The position numbers were made by a program, and so were the translations under genes. Below are positions 11,246-36,146 of a DNA stretch of 64,000 bases, one piece after another. The notes below the pieces were generated by a model that saw only the letters and a program-made list of their open reading frames with translations, ran no database searches and was not told the origin of the DNA. This DNA is from Ephydatia muelleri (Eukaryota > Porifera > Demospongiae > Spongillida > Spongillidae): assembly GCA_013339895.1 (NCBI GenBank), contig JABACO010000005.1, positions 12,689,533-12,753,532 on the forward strand, in the 5' to 3' direction. Position 1 is the stretch's first letter. Each line of letters starts with the position of its first letter.

Positions 11246-12300
11246 GGCTGCGTGCCTCAACCCCTGCCACTCTTATAAAAGCACACCACACACACACAGG
11301 GGTGTTTCTCTCGGCTATGCCTTAACCACAGACACTCTTAAAAAAGTATACTCCGCCCATAGTGCTGTTTCTCTCGGCTATGCCTTAACCCCTGCCACTC
11401 TTATCAATGCACACCACACCCACAGGGCTCTTTCTTTGGGCTGTGTGCCTCAACCCCTGCTACTCTTATAAAAGCACATCACACACACAAGGCTGTTTCT
11501 CTCGGCTATGCCTTAATCCCTGACACTCTTACAAAAGTATACTCCACCCACAGGGCTCTTTCTCTCGGCTATGCCTTAACCCCTGACACTCTTAAAAAGG
11601 TAAACTTCACCCATAGTGCTGTTTCTCTCACCTATGCCTTAACCCCTGACACTCTTAAAAAAGTACACCATATACACAGGGCTCTTTCTCTCGGCTGCGT
11701 GCCTCAACCCCTGCCACTCTTATAAAAGCACACCACACACACACAGGGGTGTTTCTCTCGGCTATGCCTTAACCACAGACACTCTTAAAAAAGTATACTC
11801 CGCCCATAGTGCTGTTTCTCTCGGCTATGCCTTAACCCCTGCCACTCTTATCAATGCACACCACACCCACAGGGCTCTTTCTTTCGGCTGTGTGCCTCAA
11901 CCCCTGCTACTCTTATAAAAGCATACCACACACACAAGGCTGTTTCTCTTGGCTATGCCTTAACCCCTGACACTCTTATAAAAGTATACTCCACTCACAG
12001 GGCTGTTTCTCTAGGCCATGGGCTTTAACTCCTGGCACTCTTATAAAAGTATACTCCACCCACAGGGCTCTTTCTCCCGGCTACATACCTGAACCCCCGA
12101 CACTCTTACAAAAGTACACCATACCCTCAGGGCTCTTTCTCTGCTAAATTCATTTAACCCCTGACACTCTTACAAAGACCACACCCACAGAGCTCTTTTT
12201 AGGGGCTCAGTTGATTAACCCTTTAAACTTTTACAAACACCACACCCACATTTGCTACCCTACTTAGTTGATTAACCCTTTACAAAAACCACACGCACAG
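11246..12300. repeat. Degenerate ~60-bp minisatellite, right block
   Basis: Continuation of the array at 236-3999 beyond the CACTA insertion. After about 12080 the monomers shorten and diverge (CTTTACAAAAACCACACGCACAG) and fade by 12300: the decayed edge of the array. Confidence 0.9.
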
Positions 12301-15300
12301 GAACTATTTTGCTTTTAAATTGCTTAAAACTCTCACTCTTTCTTGGAAAAGCTATTTGGGCGTAGCACGACCTTCTCATTTTGACGGAAAGTGGTATGCG
12401 GAACGTTTCCGCCTAAACGCGAAGGTCAGGCTGTGCCTAACTAGAACACCTACAAGACCTTAACACTTGCGCAATGTAGGCCACACTACCACTTTTTTTT
12501 TTCAGAGCACCCTTGCAAGCCATACAAAGTATACACATTCACTTCATAGCTTACGGAAGGTCCTAATAGTTTTGACTAGCTCGAGGGAGGATCATAAGTT
12601 TGAACTTCGGAATAACGTAATATTGCGTCGCGTAGTCTGGGTACGAGTAAAGCAGTCAATTCATTTTGCGCATGCGTATATTGTATTTAGGTTTTGAGCT
12701 ACAAAACTAGAGTTTTACAATCCAAAAATACAGGACTTATCTTTTTATTAGCTACCTACTATGAGGCAGTCATAAAAATAACGTGTTGTTGTAAATAAAT
12801 TTAATTAATTTTAATTAATAATTAGCCATTGTGAAAGTACGATAAATCATAAAAAAATCGGGAAAATTTATTGGTGAAATCAGAATTTTAATATGATCAT
12901 CCTAAAGTAACTTATTTTTCATGTCCTCAATTGCTGGCCATGCAGAGATAATATATAAAGTATCTATGATATAGATCACCAGTCAAATTCAGGAAAATTG
13001 TGCCGGGGGTGTTTTAGTTATTTCCAAAAGTACTTGGAATTAGAGACAAAGCTTAAAAGCAACATCCAAGTTGCTATTAGTGCCGTGAACACACAGGCAC
13101 AGTACGAAAGAAAATGCGTGAAGGTTGTCGCAGTGGTACGTGGGAGCCGGCAGTTACCGTTAGCACTGAGTCACCACCAGTAACGGTCTTTAAGACCACA
13201 GTACCCAAGCCTTAAAGCAGCATTTTGTGCATCAGCTCTGTAATCCTCCATGTTGTATACACGTGGTTAGCTAATTCAACATTCATGCCTGGGCTGGTCG
13301 GACTACAATACGAGGTTGCATACATGTGCTATAACAAGGAATTCTGCAGTAGGGAACAAATTCGTTGCGCGCAGGTTGCCAGACTGATAGTCTCTAACCA
13401 TCAGTCGGGCCCCTAGACTAGGTGTGATCAGTGTCACTGTATGCAGATGCTAGCTCATGCAAGATTCAAGTTGCATGCGGCATTCCCCTTCAAACATGTC
13501 GTAAAATTTGTTCATTTGTCCTCGGTATCACTGCATGTATGTAGGCACCTATATATCGATGTAAATGCATGATACCATGAAAAACATTGGAATGTACTTA
13601 TGAACATTTACTGTACTTTTGTTATAGGAAGGTTGGATACAGGCTCTGATATAACGTTGCAGTATTGCTTTACAGCCTGTTTTGTTCTCTCCATTTGCTA
13701 TAAAAATCTTGATGACTGGCACAGATTGACTTCATTGATCGTGATAGAAGATACCATACGAGTGAATCCCATGTCTCCGGATGATGAACATCAGTGGGGG
13801 GTTGTTCCTGGCATCCTTGGGACCAGGCAACAAGAACTTCATCCACTTAGTAAGTGAGCTGGGTTGGTTGCTGGCAGAATTAGGTGAGCAAGTTCAGAGG
13901 GGCAGCAGCTGAGCCAAGAAGACATGTAGAAGGTGCCAACTGCACAGCACACCAAATTCTAATATCCTAATGCATACCTCTATTGCACTATACATGAGAC
14001 TAGGCAAATCATTGACATGATCCTAGGCGTTGACGGAGTGCAAAGATGGACTGGGGACAATGGAAACATGGATGCTTCCTCTCCCCAGTCCATCGTTCAT
14101 CATGTTGTGTAGAGACTGGTTTCCATCTGAAACGTGTAAGCATCAAACCTGTGCTGCTTTCTTGAACACCTAAAATACAAGCTCAAGACATCTAACACAG
14201 CAGAGGACACACAACTTGATGTAGTGGCTGACAATTTCTGGTGCAGTAATAGGCAAAAGAGATTCTTTGACATCTCGATCTTCAACCTAATGTGCTGTAT
14301 ATAATATATGCCACACCTCACAGAAGTATCTCTATGAATCAATACTAAGAGTCAAGAGCAGAGGCTAGCCTATGTCGAAAGAGTGAGGGAAGTCGAGCAT
14401 GGCTGTCTCACCTATTACAAGTGCTAGAGCTCTACCACCAGAAGTTGCAATTTTGGGTAGAGCTATATAAGGCTATTACCCACTGCCTATATGGCATGCT
14501 GTAGTCCATCCCCAGTGAGATGTGTGTACTCGGTTGAGTCAGAAGAAAGCAATACATGCAAGTGTTATGGTGGCTACAGTAGAGTATGGTTGCATGTTGT
14601 GCAGGAAAAAACAAAGCCCTGCAACTTGGATATAATTAGTGGTAGTGGGAAATGAGCAGCATTGAAAAGGTCTTACCTGGGCCAAGGTATAGTAACCACA
14701 TGAACCCCCCCCCCCTCACACATACACACCCACACACACATACCACATCTTCCTGCATGCATACACCTGAGGAGATATAAGGCTTTGGTGCTGGCTACAT
14801 TGCCAGTAAACTCCAAGACAACATCATCCTAAAAGCTGTCGCATGTCACCCTGACAATCACCTACCTTCTGTTCCCCATCCCCTCACACTTAATCACCCT
14901 CACATCTAATTAAGAGTAGTTCTCTTTTGATAGAGAGCTACTTACATAGCAGTCCCTTACCCCATCCCTGAGGGGATTGCAAAGGAAGAAAAAGCATGAT
15001 AATGAATGAAAATGCAAAGTTCTTTCAATTTTGACAGTGGAATGTAAAAATGGTTGAAGAAGCGAAAGATGAAAGATGACACATTATATTCTTGTGTCAC
15101 GCCACACTGTAATAGAAGGTATACATGTAAAAACAACCTACTACATGAAAATAACAATTATTATTGTATCACATAATGTATGTTGGTTGGAAAACTCAAA
15201 TGCGAAAGTGATGAAAACTTCAGTAAACATAATTGCCATTTGAAAAATTCAATGTTCCCAAGGTAAAGGTTCCACCAAACCTTCAAGTAGACAAGCCAGC

Positions 15301-15689
15301 AAAATAAAACAGGTATGCAAACATCTTTTTGATGTTTGCCCTTAATAATATGGATTCAGTCAACACATGGGTATCATAGGAAACGATGGAATGGTGGGTG
15401 ACATGTACATTTTGAGCTGCACACAACTGTCTGAAGAAGGAGAAGCAGTTTCCACATCTAACCATGTGCAGTCCACATTATTGTGTCAAAATAAGAGATT
15501 CTCTCCAGCATTGATAAGCAACCCTTGTGCCAGACGGTTTAAAAAACATTTATATTTCCAGGACATGAAACACACACCATATAAGTATACTCAGACATCA
15601 GGATTAATGTCAGGGCTAGATCCACACATAGGACACACAGGGCTATGGAAAACTCGTTCTCTCTCTATACATAGATATGCAGACATACA
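12301..15689. other. Intergenic, no gene recognised
   Basis: About 3.4 kb of mixed AT-rich sequence between the minisatellite and the EXOC1 stop codon. It has only short ORFs without codon structure or recognisable motifs, a C-run with a CA-rich stretch near 14706-14740, and scattered ACATGTAC-like words. The part next to 15690 may be EXOC1 3' UTR. Confidence 0.5.
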
Positions 15690-29536
<13,847 letters not shown>

Positions 29537-29620
29537 CAGGAAGGTGGGCTCTATACAGAAACCCCCTCAAAAATGTTTTTGATAAAATGATTATTAATAT
29601 AGCGTAGCTAGAAATACACA
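29537..29620. other. 84-bp spacer between THEG-like stop and EXOC1 start
   Basis: Both genes are on the minus strand. The spacer must hold the 3' end of the upstream gene and the 5' leader of EXOC1, unless transcripts overlap or are processed from a common precursor. Confidence 0.7.
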
Positions 29621-30564
29621 CTACTTCTTTGTTCTGCATTTCCTGGACAGAGGCGTAGCTAGTTGTGTAATCCTAGGCGATGGCTGGGCCACGAGAGCCC
29701 CTCGAGATATGTTGTAGGCACTAGGATTGTAATCCCCTTCGCTTCTGCTTCGCGGACGGGCGAGTTTTTGCAGCGATTCAGTAGCTACGTAGCTTCGGGT
29801 TGCCGGCAACACGGGCCACCGGACTTCGCGGCACGGCCTGTACTGGGTGGGGGGCACCTTGCTCATCGACAGCTGTAAAACCCTAGCGGAGGGTTCCGCT
29901 TTTTTGGCGGCAGCGCTGATGTCCAAGGACCACTCCCCCCAATCCCACTCGCTGTTGGCTTTGACTCCTGGGGACGACGAAAAAGTCTTGTGCGCAGAGA
30001 GCTGCGCAACGCGAGGAGACGGTGTTGCCCGGAGTGCCGATGCGGGAATATTCGTCATCACCTGTGGAGATATGTGTTTGTGAGGTAGGTGCAAAAGAAA
30101 TAGAGAAAACTCGTATCTTGTTGCCATTGGGGACATTAGATGCTCTCACCTCCTTGCACGGCTGGTAGGTGGATGGAAGCTGCTTGTGCGTGGAGAGCTC
30201 CAGACACCTTGGGGTGGGGCTGGTTTGCAATGCGGCCTTGGATATAGGCCATATTGGGGAGGGCCGATCGCTTGTGTACGCAGAGTGAGCCCTCTTGTGA
30301 TTGGCTAGATTGGCTTGGCGTTCAGTGACGGCTGAAGAAAAAAATGCCTTGCTAGCCCATGTATGCGTGTGCTTAATTAGCTTACCGAACGAAGTGGTCC
30401 TTGAAAAGTCTTTACGTGGTACGCCATTATCCCAGTAGATGGATCGTCTGCGTGTAAAGTAATTTGAGCGTGTAAGTGTGTTGTCGGAGCACGTACCTGT
30501 CCTCAGAGAAGGAGGCAGAGAGCCTTTTGGCAGAAGACAATCTACTTATGCGGTCTTCGTCCAT
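29621..30564 (-). CDS. THEG-repeat (testicular haploid expressed gene-like) protein, 250 aa
   Basis: Exons (minus): 30564-30497, 30447-30386, 30331-30150, 30061-29621; GT-AG junctions, agreeing phases, 250 codons plus stop. The product has repeated short motifs of the form PSPRVxxLS or P(S/T)PRxxEL: TPRCLELSTHK, SPRVAQLSAHK, SARVLQLSMSK, LQKLARPRSRS and SPRITQLATPL, interspersed with Tyr/Pro segments such as TYQPCKE and QYRPCRE. This matches the THEG family (human THEG/SPMAP2), associated with spermatids and flagellar microtubules. Start chosen at MDEDRISRL (30564); the frame is also open upstream, but that stretch overlaps the first exon of AASDHPPT on the other strand. Function here is inferred by family. 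Confidence 0.8.
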
Positions 30565-30616
30565 GGGGTAACATTGCCATGGATACCCAGTCGCGTGATT
30601 AGTCTCGTGTAACAAT
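30565..30616. promoter_or_regulatory. 52-bp divergent promoter, THEG-like / AASDHPPT
   Basis: Start codons at 30564 (-) and 30617 (+) leave only 52 bp. No TATA box is visible; the interval contains CATGGGGTAACATTGCCATGG-like sequence and GATTAGTCTCG. Bidirectional initiation is inferred from spacing. Confidence 0.65.
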
Positions 30617-31456
30617 ATGGTTGACCTGTGCTTGAGATGGGCTGTTAATTGCGCTGGATGGACGCCTACTCGGATGGTAGGAAACCGTATAGCCCATTTC
30701 CACGCATCATCAGAATGTGCTTCGTGTTTAGGAGTGGCCACGAGCAATGGCGTCTATTCAGTTAGAAGAAGCGGAGCGCATAAGAGGATTCATGTTTAGC
30801 AGAGACGCAAAGTTAGCTCTGGTAAGATGTTGCCATACCCACACCATTTCTTTAACGGCAATACTTAGGTAGGTAGACTGCTCATCAGAGCTGCGTTAGT
30901 ACATCTGATAGGTGTGCCTAACAACGAAATACATCTTGGACGGACCGATAAAGGCAAACCGTATCTCGTGTGAGCTCTCCTTGCTTTAACTCCATCATGT
31001 GTGGTATAATTTTTTTCTTTATCTGCTTTAGCTAAATGCTTTGCCTGCTGGTACATCAATACATTTCAACATATCTCATCACGTGAGATATACCGCTTAT
31101 ATACGCATAGCTACATCGTCTATTATGCGTCCCTTTAGGGAAAGTACGTTGTCCTAGCCACTGAATCAACCCCTGGTACGTTCACCTCTGGCCTTGATTA
31201 AACTAAACGAGATTTTTTTTATTTTATTTTTTAAGTTGGTGTTGATGTCATGGAACTAGTGAGACCACGTGAGTAGAGGAGACTCGTTCCCTCCTAGTCC
31301 CCAGCCCATCTTCCTACCCCAGGTGCCAAAAGTGCACCAGAGTTCTTTCACACCATGAGGAGGCAATTCACTGAAGGGGAGTGGCATGCCATAAGAGCAC
31401 CCTGCACAGAGGAGGGACAGCTTGCTCAGTTCTACAGGCACTGGGTAGGTGTGGTC

Positions 31457-31544
<88 letters not shown>

Positions 31545-32531
31545 ATGTCAATCCTGTCCCAAGATGTGGACCCCATTTATCATTGCTTGGGACATTGTCA
31601 TGCGAACGTCCTGTGGTTACGTAAGTGGATACCCTTTCAGAAGCATGTGTGATATGTAGCTGGTGAAGTTGCTTTGTGCTTTCAAGTGAGTACACAGAAA
31701 CTGGTGCACGTGGCATAAGGAAAGGGAGGGTAAATGCATGGCAATTCTTGCAAGTGATGAGTTCACTACGTGCAGACCAAGCAATTTACTGTTAAGTCTC
31801 TGGACCTTGATGGCATTGGGTTTAGAAAAACATGGCCACATCACATGAACTTCGTGTTGTATAACTGATGATATTTGCAGCTATACCCTTGTCAACCTCA
31901 TAAAGTTCAAAAGTAGTCTTCATTGTTTAGCATTATATGGCACATTAAGCCACGCCCATATGGAACATTAAGCCACGCCCATATGGTTCCTTCTGCAGTG
32001 TTTGAAGGAAAGCTACATCAAGGCGGATGGAACTGGCCTGTCCTACGGTCTAGAGAAATTGCACTTTGAGATTGACCCAACATGGCCCCCATCCATTGGA
32101 GTAATTGCTGTATCCCCCTGCCTCCCCCTCCTTCCCATCCCCTTCACTCCTAACTTAGTCACCCCCTTTCCTTTGCAAGTTGCACAATACTTTTGTCTTC
32201 TCCCTCTAGAAGGTCATCACTGGCTCACAACTTTTCATTAACAGTGTTCATGCTGCAGAATGGCAGTTTGAAGAGTCTTTAATCGACTCTGAGGTAGAGT
32301 AATCTTCTCAAGCGTGCTTTAACCGTTATCGTCATTAACCCTTGCTTAACCACTCAGCATTGTGTGGCTGTGACCACACATCACTCTACACAACGTTCAC
32401 ATCAAGTGGTCTTTGTTGAGAGGACCGTTCCCCAGATCCTCCTCCCCCTTTGTCCACTCCGTGACCCTCAGGAATGGGAATGGGACAGATTCAGCACCCA
32501 GCTTGATAATGCTCTAAGGAACCTCATTTAA
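30617..32531 (+). CDS. AASDHPPT: L-aminoadipate-semialdehyde dehydrogenase phosphopantetheinyl transferase, ten exons, 283 aa
   Basis: Sfp-type enzyme that moves 4'-phosphopantetheine from CoA to a serine of carrier domains (fatty acid synthase ACP, mitochondrial ACP, aminoadipate-semialdehyde dehydrogenase); cytosolic in animals. Exons: 30617-30676, 30732-30821, 30869-30967, 31032-31082, 31139-31175, 31236-31268, 31323-31444, 31999-32100, 32210-32293, 32358-32531; total 852 nt, fully open. Family motifs: RWAVNCAGWTPT near the N terminus, HLGRTDKGKPYL, FNISHH, VGVDVMELV with the metal-binding Asp, and FYRHWCLKESYIKADGTGLS with the W-(x)-KES-x-xKA signature. Start ATG at 30617; the next in-frame ATG (30747) would remove the conserved N-terminal segment. 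Introns are 47-109 bp except intron 7, which contains a GT microsatellite. Slightly shorter at the C terminus than the vertebrate protein. Confidence 0.95.
31457..31541. repeat. (GT)n microsatellite in AASDHPPT intron 7
   Basis: About 42 uninterrupted GT units starting 12 bp after the exon 7 donor. Confidence 0.95.
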
Positions 32532-32653
32532 TCAATTTTGGACCAGACCATTGCTCAGCAACTGTTTGAATTGTATTACTAGTAGCTAATACAGTTAACA
32601 TGTTCACTTCATTTCGTGCAGTATGCTGGTGTGTATCTGCAGAGACAATGTCA

Positions 32654-32659
32654 AATAAA
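32654..32659 (+). terminator. Poly(A) signal of AASDHPPT
   Basis: AATAAA about 120 bp after the AASDHPPT stop codon, followed by a TGTGTGGTGATTT GU-rich stretch. Confidence 0.65.
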
Positions 32660-34334
32660 TGTGTGGTGATTTAAGCTTGTCAATCCCATCGTGTTTATTG
32701 GTTACTCTCATTTCTCTGCTGTGAAAAATATTCCCATGATGAATTATCCAGTATAAGTTGAACTTCTTTTATATGCTGAGGTGGTGGTGCTGGCAGAGGC
32801 ACCTAGTCCATTATTGTACAATGTTTGGGTTTGTACATGTACAGGGAGAAGAAAATGTCATTAATTAATAACACGTTTCTTTTACCTACAGTTGTCAGAT
32901 TTACTACAGTTAGCAAAAACATTGAATAGCAACATAATTAATTCACACAGGCATGCATGCCAACGTGTTAATTAAAAGGTGAAGCCATACATCAGGGAAA
33001 AGCTTCATGTTACTGTTTTGTAAGTGCAGATAGACCCCCCCCCCCCCCACACACACACACACACACTACATGTCATTATTTTTCTTCTACTTTAACTTCA
33101 CAAATAGCTTTTAACAATTACCCTGCACGGGCAGATTCTTAGCCATGGATGGCTCTTACAGAAGGCATCATTTAAAAGCTCAATTGCTTTTTTCCATCAT
33201 ACTCTGCTTGCGAGAGTTTGGTATCTTGTAATTTTTATTTCTTCATCTAGTACTTAAGTATTTATTGGCATTTTAAGACAATGTTTTAATTTTGGAATTT
33301 TTAAGATGCCCCCCCCCCCCCCCCCCCTCCCCCCTGTAGAAGCAACATTAACACAATCCAATCAGGAGGGAGTAACGTTCTTAACTGAATCTGTCAAAGC
33401 TCAACTGAAATTTCTTCCATCTATCACCTTTGAAAAATTCACAGAGCAAATGGGACATAGTTTAATGGGGCATGTCACAACCAACACCGCACTATCAACT
33501 TGATAACAAACCAGCCGCAATCGTAACACAACGCCATGGCTCCCCCAAAAGTAAGGTTACAGCAGACGTCATACTCACTAGTGCTCCTCACTAATCAGAT
33601 TTTATTTGATTCAATTCAATGGATATCGAATTCAAATACCACATCAGTCTTTTTTGAATTTCAATACGAACACAAACCTACGGACAAGTTCAATTGGTAT
33701 TCACAGGCTTTATAGGCACTCGCACAAATTATGTACACAAAAGATGTACATGTCTGCCTAATCACAACATGAAATATCATCACATATAATGCACTGCTCT
33801 CATTTCTTGAAATTGGAGCCTGCTAGTGTTTTTGAGGCTTGCTCAATATTGGGGTCCAAGAAGCATTGGATCTCGAAGGAGATTGTCAAGCTACAGCAAG
33901 TATCTGCAGATTAAGTACAGACTTGACTTAACTCTGGTTCTATGGGTATCTGATGTCAAAATCAATTCGTTAGTTGCAAAGCACGTTGGTTATTGGAGTA
34001 TTATAAAGGGGTTAAACAAAAAAAGATCGAAAAGGGCGTGTATTTTTAGTACACTGAGTGTTAAGGCGGTTTGGAATGGTCCTTATTGCATGGAAACGGT
34101 ACTGACTCCTTGCATGGAATTAACTCGCCACTTGGATAGGATGCCATGTTCACTCCTGAAAATAAATACATCATGATCATTAACATCTCTATGGCAAAGT
34201 AATGAATTTATACCACCCCACCCCATGGATACACTTATTGTAACTCAACACAGCAATTTAGTTTGACTCTATAGAGACAACCCATGCCATGTCCAGAGAG
34301 CTACACATACACATGTACTACATTTACTAGTAAC
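32660..34334. other. Intergenic, no gene recognised
   Basis: AT-rich DNA with a C-run plus (CA)n near 33037-33066 and a long C-run at 33307-33326. A 116-codon plus-strand ORF at 33826-34176 has no recognisable motif, and I would not call it a gene. Confidence 0.5.
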
Positions 34335-36146
34335 TTACTGTAGCTTGTAAAGATCATGTCTAACTTCAGAAACATAGCACAGCAGACGCGGCATATCAGC
34401 TGATGACCATTCATGTTTGGGTTAACACTATCTCCTGCACAATAGGTATTGCACTGATGTCGTTTATGTTTGGCATACTGGGTCTTCATCCTTTCAACAT
34501 TTTTGCGATACTCTTTATCAGCTGTCTCTCATATTTTTACATGGCGAGTGCTCGTAGTAAGAGCTGAATCAGTTGACAGTGGAGGTTTTACATGTGCTAC
34601 TGGTATTTTCACTAAGGGGGCTGTGTATAATAAAAATGGATACATATGCTATATTGCAAGACTAACCTTCTAACTGATGAGGATCTTTTTGCAAGTGATA
34701 GTTCTAGCAAGAGAGGTGATTGAAGGGCTTTGAGATGCTGACCAAACACTTGACACTGATGAAGAAGTAAAAGTTGATGGTTTAACAGGAAAGATGATTG
34801 AAGGACTGTGAGATGCCGATTGAACAGGAGAGTACGAGTTGGAGATTGAACAGGAAACACTGACGAAGAAATATGACTGTACAGAATTGCTAGACATGGA
34901 TATTATTTTCAATGTTGTTGGAATCTAATGATGCGCTTGGCAACAGATGACTAGATACATGATTTGGACTCTCAGAGGAAATACATTTTGGCTGACACTG
35001 ATGTGCACCAAAGGGAAAAAAAACAATTTAAAAATTCAGTGCTACAATTGTCTCATTCATGCACAGATGTAATGCCTATGCACATTGAACTTACCATGTA
35101 TCAGATCAGCCACTCTTCCTCCATACATGATCCCTTTCCTTTAGGAAGTTCTGCAAATGGTGTTGTTTTTGGGGAGTCTGACCATAAAGCACTTCATATG
35201 GACTTTCTTCAAGTTGCGGTGTGTTAAGGTTATCTGCATGTGTAAGGAAATAGGAAATTGTTTATATTGCATGCATTTGTCCTACAACCATTTATACATT
35301 GAATACGTGGCAACCAATCAGTCCATCATTCCTGTGCCACTCCATTCCTTTTTCATGGCTTGGATCTGCATCTCAACACAGTGGTTACCCTTCTCTACTA
35401 GTCCTTGTGATTGAGAATGGCAAGGATACCCATGTATGACCACAACTTGACCTGGCCATAATATTTCTTTGATGATTTCATTTACAAATTCCCTGCCATT
35501 ATATCAGGCTGCTGTATCTTAGGAAGCCCCAAATAAGGAAACACTTTTGTTGCAAGCCCAACAGCAACCTCCACTGCAGATTTTCTCATCAGAGGCCACA
35601 TGACATGAAACTTAGACCAGTGATCCATGTAGTGTGCAATGTAATTGTATGAATCATCATCAGGCCTATGCCTCATATTAATGACGTCATCGGGCATATA
35701 CCACACATCAATGAGGTCATCAGGCATATGCCTCATATCAATGAGGTCATCAGCCATATGCAATGAGGTCAATTTAAAGTATTCACATGATATGATAAAA
35801 CAAGCAACCGTTAGGTCTTACTTGACACCAGTCAGGAATCCAGATGCAAGTATTAGCTTCAGTGGAGCAGTATTTGTTTTGAAGCTGCTTTAGCTGGCAG
35901 ACTGCACACGTGTTGCAAAAATATTGGACAGCCTCCCTAGGTAGACATTCATAGGATCTCTGAACCCGTCAAAAACTTACTGTCACTTACCAGTCAAACT
36001 CCTCGGGGATGCTTTACTTCAACAAGTGTTTTCTTATAGCCTACACGTCCGTTCTCCAATGTGTGTACACGCTTCAAGATATCATAAAATTTCTCAACTG
36101 TAGCAACGACACGGTAGAGACCAAACATGGTTGTGTCATTTTCATT
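34335..36146 (-). pseudogene. KRBA2-like integrase relic
   Basis: Discontinuous minus-strand coding similarity to the integrase found in KRBA2-type proteins and related transposons. From 36146: MFGLYRVVATVEKFYDIL and a zinc-binding part (YFCNTCAVCQLKQL) near 35900. The catalytic-core start is near 35630 (YIAHYMDHWSKFHVMWPL), with KVFPYLGLPKI near 35540. HGYPCHSQSQGLVE-like sequence is near 35420 and SPYEVLYGQTPQ near 35180. A possible C-terminal piece ending RHDLYKLQ lies near 34345. Stops and frame changes interrupt it, and a 30-bp repeat (35645-35770) has expanded inside the core. It could be a multi-exon gene in part, but I read it as decayed. Confidence 0.6.
35645..35770. repeat. 30-33-bp repeat inside the integrase relic
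   Basis: About four units around CATCAATGAGGTCATCAGGC followed by ATATGCCTCATAT. The minus-strand reading gives MPDDLIDMRH-like repeats. Confidence 0.85.

Noticed and set aside
10532..11278. Four long overlapping ORFs of 169-222 codons on both strands
   Set aside because: A 21-bp unit is a multiple of three and stop-free in several frames; these are artefacts of the subterminal array.
236..12300. Telomere-like TTAACCC words
   Set aside because: They occur once per ~60-bp monomer rather than as tandem hexamers, so they are part of the minisatellite.
30565..30747. N-terminal extension of the THEG-like ORF up to 30747
   Set aside because: It is antisense to the conserved first two exons of AASDHPPT and has no THEG motif; the start at 30564 is better supported.
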